In this document: piece by piece, positions 1 through 5,817 of the stretch
Layout: every line of letters starts with the position of its first letter
How positions within the stretch are numbered: position 1 is the stretch's first letter
Assembly: GCA_025350775.1 (NCBI GenBank)
Contig: JANXXF010000001.1
Coordinates: 1-6,201, forward strand
Direction: 5' to 3'
Origin: Actinomycetes bacterium
Lineage (GTDB): Bacteria > Actinomycetota > Thermoleophilia > Gaiellales > Gaiellaceae
Length of the DNA stretch: 6,201 bases
The notes under the pieces: model-generated
Databases searched by the model: none
Told to the model about the DNA's origin: nothing
Seen by the model: only the letters and a program-made list of their open reading frames with translations
Position numbers and translations under genes: made by a program

Positions 1-1020
1 GTGCGAGAGGGCGTGGTCGGCGAGCTTCGCCCAGGTCGGATCCTTCGAGCAGTCGATGCCGCGCTCGGTGAGGCGGCGGCGCAGGTCGGCCTCGTCGCGC
101 GTCCAGAGGCCGTGCTCCTCCAGCGCGTCGGCGAACTTCAGCCGGCGCCATGGCGCCTTCACGTCGATCTCGTTGCCGCGGAACTGCACGACGGTCGTCC
201 CCAGCACCTCGCGCGTCACGTCGGCGACGAGATTCTCGACTCGCACCATCGTGTCGCGGTAGTCGGCGTACGCTTCGTACCATTCGAGCATCGTGAACTC
301 GGGGTTGTGCTTGAACGAGACGCCCTCGTTGCGGAAGTCCTTGCCGAGCTCGTACACCCGCTCCAGGCCGCCGACGATCAGCCGCTTGAGGTAGAGCTCG
401 GTGGCGATGCGCAGGTAGAAGTCGCGGTCGAGCTCGTTGTGGTGCGTCGTGAACGGCCGGGCGAAGGCGCCGCCGTAGCGCGGCTGGAGCACCGGCGTCT
501 CGACCTCGAGGAAGCCGTCGCCGTCGAGGTTGCGACGGATCGCCGAGATCATCCGGCTACGGACGACGAAGTCGCCGCGCACCTCGTCGTTCATCAGCAG
601 GTCGAGGTGGCGGCGTCGGTAGCGCGCCTCGACGTCGGTCATGCCGTGGAAGGTGTCCGGCAGCGACGTGGCGATCGGGGAGAGCAGCAGCGGCGCCTCC
701 TCGCAGAACAGCGTCGGCTCGCCACGGCGCGTCTTGCCAGGAACACCCTCGACGCCGATCACGTCGCCGAGCTTGACGTCGATCGCCTTCGCCACCTCCT
801 TCCGGAGGAAGGCGAGCTGGAGCCGGCCCGAGCGGTCGACGAGGTCGAGGAAGACGGCGCTGCCCATGTCTCGGCGGGCCATGACCCGGCCGGCCAGACG
901 ACGCCGCTCCTGCGTGCCGTCGGCGATGTCGAGATACGCGCCGGGCTCGAGATGCTCGACCGCGGCACGGACGGCGGCGGTCGCGTCGCGGTCGGGGAAG
1001 CGCTTGGGCAGGCTGCTCAT
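1..1020 (-). CDS. lysS: Lysyl-tRNA synthetase, class II (C-terminal part beyond window)
   Basis: Charges tRNA(Lys) with lysine in the cytoplasm using ATP. The frame is open from the ATG at 1020 to the window edge, giving 340 residues of a protein usually near 500. An N-terminal OB-fold anticodon-binding domain covers about residues 40-115 (LAGRVMARRDMG, then FLDLVDRSGRLQL). The class II catalytic core follows: RRRHLDLL at 136-142, the motif 1 region with FLEVETPVL at 170-178, GGAFARPF at 183-190, and the motif 2 region FRNEGVSFKHNPEFT at 229-243 with the conserved R230-N231-E232. Motif 3 would lie outside the window. The N-terminus begins close to the usual 'YP-RF' segment, so it is slightly shorter than many homologues. 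The frame upstream has no ATG or GTG before a stop at 1087-1089. No Shine-Dalgarno sequence precedes the ATG. It is divergent from the toxin-antitoxin pair. Identification is near certain. Confidence 0.97.
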   Translation of the reverse strand, partial: MSSLPKRFPDRDATAAVRAAVEHLEPGAYLDIADGTQERRRLAGRVMARRDMGSAVFLDLVDRSGRLQLAFLRKEVAKAIDVKLGDVIGVEGVPGKTRRGEPTLFCEEAPLLLSPIATSLPDTFHGMTDVEARYRRRHLDLLMNDEVRGDFVVRSRMISAIRRNLDGDGFLEVETPVLQPRYGGAFARPFTTHHNELDRDFYLRIATELYLKRLIVGGLERVYELGKDFRNEGVSFKHNPEFTMLEWYEAYADYRDTMVRVENLVADVTREVLGTTVVQFRGNEIDVKAPWRRLKFADALEEHGLWTRDEADLRRRLTERGIDCSKDPTWAKLADHALSH

Positions 1021-1100
1021 CGGCCCCGAAGTATGGCCGTCGCAGTGCCGGGGCAGAATTGTTACACCACCTTTGCAATACTGGCGTCACTATCGCCCGG
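1021..1100. promoter_or_regulatory. Divergent intergenic region between lysS and vapB
   Basis: These 80 bases must hold the promoters of both divergent genes. The part from about 1057 to 1093 is clearly richer in A and T than its surroundings. On the minus strand CATACT (1030-1035, four of six matches to TATAAT) ends nine bases before the lysS ATG. On the plus strand CACTAT (1088-1093, three of six matches) ends seven bases before the vapB ATG and is flanked by GGCG and CGCC arms. Neither has a convincing -35 box, and neither gene has a ribosome binding site. This would fit leaderless or nearly leaderless transcripts. VapB-type antitoxins usually repress their own promoter, so an operator is expected here, but I cannot point to one securely. 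Confidence 0.4.
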
Positions 1101-1331
1101 ATGAAGCGCCTGCAGTTCATGATCGAGCCCGAGCTGGACGTCGCCCTCGAGCAGGCGGCGCTCCGCGAGGGCGTCTCCAAGGCCGCGCTGCTGCGCCGCC
1201 TGGTGCGGCTGAACACCGTCCCGTTCCCGCCGCTCGAGGAGGATCCGCTCTGGCTGATGGTCGGCGCCTACGACGGCGGCCTCCTACCCGGCGAGACCGT
1301 CGACGACGTCGTCTACGGGCCGATCGGGTGA
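1101..1331 (+). CDS. vapB: VapB-type antitoxin, ribbon-helix-helix-like
   Basis: Small 76-residue protein directly upstream of a PIN-domain toxin gene. Residues 3-37 (RLQFMIEPELDVALEQAA, then VSKAALLRRLV) have the strand-helix-helix pattern of a ribbon-helix-helix DNA-binding domain. The C-terminal half, from EEDPLWLMVGAYDGG to VDDVVYGPIG, is acidic and aromatic, as expected for the segment that wraps the toxin. In this family the antitoxin neutralises the toxin and represses the operon; both roles are inferred here from sequence and context. The ATG at 1101 is chosen because the domain starts there. A TTG at 1059 in the same frame would add 14 residues (MLHHLC...) with no family resemblance. 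No Shine-Dalgarno sequence is visible. The stop codon overlaps the toxin start, implying translational coupling. The exact antitoxin subfamily is not determined. Confidence 0.82.
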   Translation: MKRLQFMIEPELDVALEQAALREGVSKAALLRRLVRLNTVPFPPLEEDPLWLMVGAYDGGLLPGETVDDVVYGPIG

Positions 1332-1738
1332 TCTTCGTCGACACCTCGTTCTGGGTAGCGCTCAGCCTCGTCGGTGACTCGCGACGCGCTGACGCGGCAC
1401 GGCTGCTGCGCGAGTACGCGAACGAGGGCTGGACGACGACGACGCTGGTGCGAGGCGAGACCTGGACCGTCCTCCTGCGTCGCCGGCTCACGCACCGGGG
1501 CGCGACCTCATTCCTCGACCGGCTCGAGCGCAGCCCCCGCGTCACCGTCCTCCACGTCGACGAGGAGATCGACGGGGAGGCGATCGACTGGCTCCGCCGG
1601 CACGACGAGCGCCCCTACTCGCACGTTGACGCCACGAGCTTCGCGGTGATGCGGTCGCTCGGAATCACCCGAGCTCTGGCCTTCGACGGCGACTTCAGCG
1701 CCGCCGGCTTCGTCGAGCTGCGCCCTACGCGAGCTTGA
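1328..1738 (+). CDS. vapC: VapC-type PIN-domain ribonuclease toxin
   Basis: 136-residue PIN-domain protein, the usual VapC length. The expected acidic metal-binding residues are in place: D5 in IFVDTSFW, E44 in LVRGETW, D101 in YSHVDATSFAVM, and D120 or D122 in LAFDGDF. VapC toxins are magnesium-dependent ribonucleases that cut tRNA or rRNA and stop translation when the antitoxin is lost; the RNA target here cannot be read from sequence. All catalytic positions look intact, so it is probably active. The GTG start at 1328 overlaps the antitoxin stop in GTGA, which keeps toxin synthesis tied to antitoxin translation. Its last 14 bases overlap the 3' end of greA on the opposite strand, leaving no room for a terminator outside coding sequence. 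Confidence 0.92.
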   Translation: MIFVDTSFWVALSLVGDSRRADAARLLREYANEGWTTTTLVRGETWTVLLRRRLTHRGATSFLDRLERSPRVTVLHVDEEIDGEAIDWLRRHDERPYSHVDATSFAVMRSLGITRALAFDGDFSAAGFVELRPTRA

Positions 1739-2198
1739 TCTCGAGGATCTTGAACTTCATCGTGCCGCGCGGCACGTTCACCTCGATTGTCTCGCCCTTC
1801 TTGCGGCCCATGATGGCGCGCCCCACCGGCGACTCGTTCGAGAGCTTGCGCTCCTCCGGGTTCGCCTCTGCCGAGCCGACGATGTGGTACTCGACCGTAC
1901 TCTTGCCCTCGACGTCCTTCAGCCGCACCGTCGAGCCGATCGAGACGACGTCGGTTGAGATCTCGTCCTCGGCAACGACACGCGCCTCGACGAGGCGCTC
2001 CTCGAGCGTCGCGATGCGGTGCTCGAGCATGGCCTGCTCGTTCTTGGCGTCGTCGTACTCGGCGTTCTCCGCGATGTCACCGAATTCGCGCGCGACGCGG
2101 ATGCGCTCCGCGATCTCGCGGCGCTTTTCGGTCTGGAGATACTCGATCTCCGCCGTGAGCTTCTCGTACCCCTCCCGCGTGAGGATGACTTCCTTCAC
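1725..2198 (-). CDS. greA: Transcription elongation factor GreA
   Basis: 157 residues, the standard GreA length. It enters the secondary channel of stalled, backtracked RNA polymerase and stimulates cleavage of the transcript 3' end so that elongation can resume. The N-terminal coiled coil spans about residues 8-76 and carries the signature GDIAENAEYDDAKNEQ at 40-55, including D41 and E44 at the acidic tip that assists the polymerase active site. The C-terminal FKBP-like domain ends with SNESPVGRAIMG (120-131), then KKGETIEVNVPRG and a final KILEIKLA. The start is a GTG at 2196-2198, supported by AGGAGG eight bases upstream. It is the only gene in the window with a textbook ribosome binding site. 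It is divergent from dusB and convergent with vapC. Confidence 0.98.
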   Translation of the reverse strand: MKEVILTREGYEKLTAEIEYLQTEKRREIAERIRVAREFGDIAENAEYDDAKNEQAMLEHRIATLEERLVEARVVAEDEISTDVVSIGSTVRLKDVEGKSTVEYHIVGSAEANPEERKLSNESPVGRAIMGRKKGETIEVNVPRGTMKFKILEIKLA

Positions 2199-2206
2199 TG
2201 CTCGGG

Positions 2207-2212
2207 CCTCCT
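2207..2212 (-). promoter_or_regulatory. Ribosome binding site of greA
   Basis: AGGAGG on the minus strand, eight bases before the GTG start codon. It matches the anti-Shine-Dalgarno sequence perfectly and fixes the GTG as the greA start. Confidence 0.85.
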
Positions 2213-2268
2213 GACCTGCTGAGAAACGATTCGAAACACCGACGACCGGGCGGCGTCAGCGGGCGGAG

Positions 2269-2298
2269 ATTGTACTGACAACCGTCGGTCGACGGCAA
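2269..2298 (-). promoter_or_regulatory. Probable sigma-70-type promoter of greA
   Basis: On the minus strand, TTGCCG (2293-2298, four of six matches to TTGACA) is followed after 18 bases by TACAAT (2269-2274, five of six matches to TATAAT). Transcription would begin near 2262, giving a leader of about 63 bases that contains the AGGAGG site. The position and the local drop in GC support it. No start site has been measured. Confidence 0.6.
2282..2295. repeat. Short inverted repeat over the greA promoter
   Basis: CCGTCG, two bases (GT), then CGACGG: perfect six-base arms. It overlaps the greA -35 box and part of the spacer, and lies 27 bases before the proposed dusB -10 box. It could be an operator for a dimeric regulator, but short GC-rich palindromes are common by chance in such DNA. 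Confidence 0.4.
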
Positions 2299-2321
2299 CA
2301 GAGGCGGAGGCAGGCGCTCGG

Positions 2322-2327
2322 TACACT
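2322..2327 (+). promoter_or_regulatory. Candidate -10 box of dusB (near-leaderless)
   Basis: TACACT matches TATAAT at four of six positions and ends eight bases before the GTG start of dusB. Transcription would start at or just before the start codon. No ribosome binding site lies at a usable distance (the nearest GGAGG, at 2306-2310, is 25 bases away), and no clear -35 box is seen. Confidence 0.4.
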
Positions 2328-2335
2328 CGATCGCC

Positions 2336-3409
2336 GTGGACACCGCAGCCTTCCCTGACCTGCGCTCGGCCTGGTGGATCGGCGCCGTCGAGGTGCCGTC
2401 GCGCCTCGTGCTCGCCCCGATGGCCGGCGTCAGCGTGCAGGCGTTTCGTCGCCAGGGCCGCCGTTTCGGCGCCGGTCTCGTCTGCTCGGAGATGGTGAGT
2501 TGCGCCGGCCTCCACCACGGCAACGACCGCACGCTCGACTACCTGCGCATCGCGACCGACGAGAAGCCGTTGGCCGTGCAGATCTTCGGCTCCGACCCGA
2601 CGATCATGGCGAAGGCCGCCCGCATGGTCGCCGACGCCGGCGCCGACATCGTCGACATGAACTTCGGCTGCCCCGTGCGCAAGGTGACGAAGACCGGCGC
2701 GGGCTGCTCCCTGCTGGACGACCCGGAGCTGGCGTGCCGCATCGTCGACGCGGTGGCGTCGGCCGTCGACGTGCCGGTGACCGTGAAGATGCGCCGTGGC
2801 GTCGAGGACGGGTCACGCACGGCGCTCGCCGTCGGGCCGCGCCTCGTACAGGCCGGCGCCGCCGCGCTGACGCTCCACCCGCGCTCTGCGAAGCAGATGT
2901 ACACCGGCTGGGCCGACCACGCCCTCACCGCCGAGCTCGTCACCCTCGTGGACGTCCCCGTGATCGCCTCGGGCGACATCAGCTCGCAGGCCCGCGCCCA
3001 CGCCGTGCTCGCCACCACCGGCTGCGCAGCCGTGATGGTCGGGCGCGCCGCGCAGGGGAACCCGTGGGCGCTGCGCGAGATCATCGAGGGCGATGCCACG
3101 GTCGAGCCGACGCGCGAGGAGGTGGCCGCCGAGCTCATCGTGTTCATCCAGGAGACCGTGCGCGAGCTGGGCGCTCGTCGCGCCGGCGGCTTCCTCAAGA
3201 AGTTCTACGGCTGGTACCTCGGCCGCGGCCGCTTCCCCCGCCCGGTCAAGTCCGAGCTGACGCAGTTCGACGACACCGACGAGGTCATCCGGCGCCTCTA
3301 TGCCGCGGCCCCCGGCGCCCGCCCGCTGGTCGAGTGGCTCGAGGCCGAGCTGCCCGAGGCCGAGGGCAGGCTGCTCGATCTGCCGATCTCGATCTACGGC
3401 GGCGGCTAG
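2336..3409 (+). CDS. dusB: tRNA-dihydrouridine synthase (DusB-type)
   Basis: 357-residue flavoenzyme of the Dus family, which reduces specific uridines in the tRNA D-loop to dihydrouridine using FMN and NADPH. The TIM barrel opens with RLVLAPMAGVS (23-33). PLAVQIFGSDP (78-88) and DIVDMNFGCPVRKV (104-117) follow; C112 is the conserved catalytic cysteine, followed by GAGCSLL. K151 in VTVKMRRG, H181 in LTLHPRSAKQMYTG, ASGDI (211-215) and VMVGRAAQGNPW (233-244) match FMN and tRNA contact motifs of the family. The helical C-terminal domain includes GGFLKKFYGWYL and ends in IYGGG. The start is a GTG without a Shine-Dalgarno sequence. The MFS permease gene follows five bases downstream, suggesting cotranscription. 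The family is certain; the B subtype is judged from overall pattern and neighbourhood. Confidence 0.94.
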   Translation: MDTAAFPDLRSAWWIGAVEVPSRLVLAPMAGVSVQAFRRQGRRFGAGLVCSEMVSCAGLHHGNDRTLDYLRIATDEKPLAVQIFGSDPTIMAKAARMVADAGADIVDMNFGCPVRKVTKTGAGCSLLDDPELACRIVDAVASAVDVPVTVKMRRGVEDGSRTALAVGPRLVQAGAAALTLHPRSAKQMYTGWADHALTAELVTLVDVPVIASGDISSQARAHAVLATTGCAAVMVGRAAQGNPWALREIIEGDATVEPTREEVAAELIVFIQETVRELGARRAGGFLKKFYGWYLGRGRFPRPVKSELTQFDDTDEVIRRLYAAAPGARPLVEWLEAELPEAEGRLLDLPISIYGGG

Positions 3410-3414
3410 CACCG

Positions 3415-4677
3415 GTGCAGAGGGTCAGCGGCCATGTCCGGCCGGGCGAGGCCGGGCCGCCGCGCGCACGCACCGTCCTCAGCATCTCGCTCGCCTCGCT
3501 CGGGGCGGCGGCGTTCGCAGGCGTCGCCATCGGCGTCCTCGCCCCCGACCTGAAGGACGCCTTCGGCTTCTCGCGCACCGAGATCGGCATGGTCTCGGCA
3601 CTGGTCACGCTGGGTGCGGCGCTCGCCTCGCGGCCGGCCGGGCGCCTCACCGACCGGCTCGGCCCGTGGCGCGTGCTCGTGCTGGCGCTGGTCGGCATCG
3701 CCGCCGGTGCGGCGATCCAGGCCGGGGCGCCGCGCGGCTGGGTGCTGATGGTGGGAACGCTGCTACTGGGCGTGGCCTACGGCGCGGTCGGGCCACCGAC
3801 CAACGTCGCGATCGCCGGCCGCATGCAGGGCGGCATCGGCTTCTTCATGTCGGTGAAGCAGGCGGGCATGCCGATCGGCAGCTTCCTCGCCGGGCTCGTG
3901 CTGCCGTCCGTCGCCGGCTGGCTCTCGTGGCGCTGGGCGTTCCTGCTGACGGGGCTCGTGTCGGTCGTCGTAGCGGCCACGACCGGGCCGCTGCGCCGCA
4001 CCGCCACGATCGACGCGGCCGGCGGCACCGCCGGCCGGGACAGCGCGCCGCCACGGCGCACCTGGATCGCTCTGGGCGCGTTCGGCTTCCTGATGGCGGG
4101 CGGCCAGTGGTCGTTCCTCTCGTACCTCGTCCTGTACCTCAACGAGGGCCGTGGCTTCAGCCACGCGGCGGCCGGCATCGCTCTGGCCGCAGCGACGGCG
4201 TGCAGCGTCGCCGGGCGCCTGCTGTGGGGCTGGCTGAGTGACCGGCCGGGCTGGCGCGCCCGCTCGCTGATGCTGGCGGCGGTGCTGGCGACCGTCGGCT
4301 GCGGGCTGCTGGCAGCCGACCTGCCCGTGGCGGTCGTCTGGCCGGTCGCCGCCCTCACGGGAGCCGCCCTGATCGGCTGGAACGGCGCGTTCCTCGGCGT
4401 GATCGCCGACCGCGCGGCGCGCGGCACCGTCGGGCACGCCTCGGGCACGGTGATGACGATGGTCTTCGCCGGCGCGGTCGCCGTGCCGCCGCTCTTCGGC
4501 TACATCTCCCAGGCCACCGACCGCTGGGAGCCGCTGTGGGCCCTCACCGCCGGGTGCGCGGCGACCGCGGGGCTGCTGCTGAAGCTGTTCCTGCCGCCCG
4601 AGCCACCGGCCGGGTCGCCGCCGGGGCCGGGGCCGCTGCCGCAGCCGGGGCTGCAGCCAGAGCCGCTACTCCCGTAG
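3415..4677 (+). CDS. Major facilitator superfamily permease
   Basis: 420-residue membrane transporter with about 12 predicted helices, near residues 21-43, 56-75, 86-103, 109-130, 141-163, 172-190, 216-241, 249-271, 283-301, 304-330, 340-363 and 372-392. The loop between helices 2 and 3 has the MFS signature GRLTDRLGPWR (76-86), and a degenerate copy, GRLLWGWLSDRPG, lies between helices 8 and 9. Helix 5 holds KQAGMPIGSFLAG (148-160), a glycine- and proline-rich segment resembling MFS motif C. The substrate cannot be deduced; it could be an exporter or a solute importer driven by ion gradients. A hydrophilic linker rich in A, G and R (191-215) joins the two halves. The last 28 residues form a proline-rich tail (PPEPPAGSPPGPGP...), unusual for the family. 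The GTG start at 3415 is the only reasonable one before helix 1 outside dusB. No ribosome binding site is seen, so translation may depend on dusB. Confidence 0.88.
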   Translation: MQRVSGHVRPGEAGPPRARTVLSISLASLGAAAFAGVAIGVLAPDLKDAFGFSRTEIGMVSALVTLGAALASRPAGRLTDRLGPWRVLVLALVGIAAGAAIQAGAPRGWVLMVGTLLLGVAYGAVGPPTNVAIAGRMQGGIGFFMSVKQAGMPIGSFLAGLVLPSVAGWLSWRWAFLLTGLVSVVVAATTGPLRRTATIDAAGGTAGRDSAPPRRTWIALGAFGFLMAGGQWSFLSYLVLYLNEGRGFSHAAAGIALAAATACSVAGRLLWGWLSDRPGWRARSLMLAAVLATVGCGLLAADLPVAVVWPVAALTGAALIGWNGAFLGVIADRAARGTVGHASGTVMTMVFAGAVAVPPLFGYISQATDRWEPLWALTAGCAATAGLLLKLFLPPEPPAGSPPGPGPLPQPGLQPEPLLP

Positions 4678-5418
4678 CTCCCACACGAGCCGCAACCCGT
4701 CGAGCGTCAGGAACGGGTCGACCTCCCCGATCGTCCGCGCGTGCGGCGCCACGAGGTGCGCCAGGCCGCCCGTCGCGATGACGCGCGCCTCGACCCCCAG
4801 CTCCTCGCGAATGCGCTCGACGATGCCGTCGACCTGGCCGGCGAACCCGTACACGAAGCCCGACTGCAGCCCGGTTGCGGTCGTCTTGCCGATCACGGTC
4901 GGCGGCGCCACGAAGTCGACCTTGAAGAGCCGCGCCGCGCGCGCAAAGAGCGCGTCCATCGAGATCTCGATCCCGGGCGCGAGCACGCCGCCGACGTACT
5001 CGCCGGCCGCCGAGACGACGTCGAAGTTGGTCGACGTGCCGAAGTCGACGACGATGCAGGGCGCCCCGTACTTCTCGCGGGCGGCCAGCGCGTTGACGAT
5101 GCGATCGGGCCCCACCTCGCGCGGGTCGTCGTAGCGGATCGCGATCCCGGTGCGGGTGCCCGGGCCGACGACGAGCAGCGTCGCCCCCGGGGCGTAGCGC
5201 TCGACGAAGTGGGTGTACTCGCGCACGAGCTGCGGCACCGTCGTCGAGACGACGACGCCGTCGAGCTCCTCGAGCTCGACGAAGCGCGCCATCAGGGCGC
5301 CGAGCTCATCGCCGGTGCGATGGCGCTCGGTGGCGATCCGCCAGCTCTCCACCATCCGCTCGCCGTCGTACAGGCCGAGGGCGGTCTGGGTGTTGCCGAC
5401 GTCGATCGCGAGCAGCAT
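4666..5418 (-). CDS. coaX: Type III pantothenate kinase
   Basis: Phosphorylates pantothenate, the first step of coenzyme A synthesis, in the cytoplasm. 250 residues, standard for CoaX. The acetate/sugar-kinase-type fold shows the phosphate-binding motif LAIDVGNTQT (3-12, D6), then GPDRIVNA (103-110) with catalytic D105, VVDFGTSTNFD (123-133), GGVLAPGI (143-150) and TTATGLQSGFVYG (179-191), with VIATGG at 213-218. All key residues appear intact. Family members need a monovalent cation and resist the usual CoA feedback. The ATG at 5418 is preferred because homologues start at MLLAID. A GTG at 5433 would add five residues (MASAA). Neither has a clear ribosome binding site. The DUF2469 gene ends 26 bases upstream on the same strand. 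The gene overlaps the permease tail by 12 bases. Confidence 0.96.
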   Translation of the reverse strand: MLLAIDVGNTQTALGLYDGERMVESWRIATERHRTGDELGALMARFVELEELDGVVVSTTVPQLVREYTHFVERYAPGATLLVVGPGTRTGIAIRYDDPREVGPDRIVNALAAREKYGAPCIVVDFGTSTNFDVVSAAGEYVGGVLAPGIEISMDALFARAARLFKVDFVAPPTVIGKTTATGLQSGFVYGFAGQVDGIVERIREELGVEARVIATGGLAHLVAPHARTIGEVDPFLTLDGLRLVWELRE

Positions 5419-5444
5419 CGCGGCGGAAGCCACTCCCGGCTGGT

Positions 5445-5810
5445 CTACAGCTCGTCGTCGTTGGGGAAGGCCTCGCCGATCTTCTGGGCGAGCGCCTCTG
5501 CCGTCAGCTTCGGATCGTCGCCGTCGCCGCGCAGCTCCTCCACCGTCACGTCACCGGAGGTGTAGACCTCGGCGCGAGGGATGATCCGGGTCGGGCGGTT
5601 CTTGTCCCAGACCCAGACGTCCTCCATCTTGAGATGGAAGAACGGGTAGCTCGGCTGCGGCACGTACTGGAGGTCGAGCTTGTTGCAGAGGTACGTGGCA
5701 TCCTGCGTCAGAACGCAGTAGCGGAACAGGCCGAAGACAGCCGTGTACTCCCGCTTGAGGCGGAGTTCCAGCTCGGCCTCGAACTCGTCGAGCTCATCGA
5801 GATGCGACAT
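5445..5810 (-). CDS. DUF2469 family protein of unknown function
   Basis: 121 residues, soluble and acidic, with no signal peptide or membrane segment. It matches, by recall, the pattern of the actinobacterial DUF2469 family: an N-terminal helix with E-x-E-L-x-L-x-x-REY (11-22), then G-x-F-x-Y (27-31), Y-L-x-N (40-43), F-x-L (58-60), the hallmark DVWVWDKNRPTR (64-75), and a final GDV-x-x-EEL (86-93). After that comes a tail of about 28 residues (LTAEALAQKIGEAF, then NDDEL) that I do not remember in the short mycobacterial members. The function of the family is unknown; conserved tryptophans and charged residues hint at a binding role only. In mycobacteria I recall it near rnhB, so its place between folK and coaX is notable. 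The ATG lies seven bases after the folK stop without a Shine-Dalgarno sequence. Confidence 0.8.
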   Translation of the reverse strand: MSHLDELDEFEAELELRLKREYTAVFGLFRYCVLTQDATYLCNKLDLQYVPQPSYPFFHLKMEDVWVWDKNRPTRIIPRAEVYTSGDVTVEELRGDGDDPKLTAEALAQKIGEAFPNDDEL

Positions 5811-5817
5811 GATCGAG

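Noticed and set aside
1058..1079. ATTG and CAAT arms between lysS and vapB as an antitoxin operator
   Set aside because: The arms are only four bases long with a 14-base gap, too weak to claim as a binding site.
1059..1100. TTG start adding 14 residues to the antitoxin
   Set aside because: The extension (MLHHLC...) is outside the ribbon-helix-helix domain and runs through the AT-rich promoter region; the ATG at 1101 is better.
1..1104. Long plus-strand open frame of 367 codons
   Set aside because: It lies opposite lysS, whose protein carries clear class II synthetase motifs. The plus-strand translation is low-complexity (E, V, R, A, D) and typical of antisense frames in GC-rich DNA.
641..1327. 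Upstream extension of the toxin frame to give 365 codons
   Set aside because: The extension runs antisense to lysS and out of frame through vapB and is arginine- and serine-rich. The PIN domain starts at 1328 with the overlapping GTGA.
2374..3414. Frame open through dusB and continuous with the permease frame, suggesting a giant fusion of 767 codons
   Set aside because: The part inside dusB is arginine-rich shadow sequence without family resemblance, while the dusB frame has all Dus motifs. The permease properly begins at the GTG at 3415.
3763..4448. Two overlapping minus-strand frames of over 220 codons inside the permease gene
   Set aside because: Both are antisense to a gene with clear transmembrane helices and MFS motifs, and their translations are low-complexity R, A, G and P.
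4741..5565. Plus-strand frame of 274 codons opposite coaX and the DUF2469 gene
   Set aside because: It is the complement of two genes with recognisable motifs, and its translation (H, R, D and A-rich) resembles no family.
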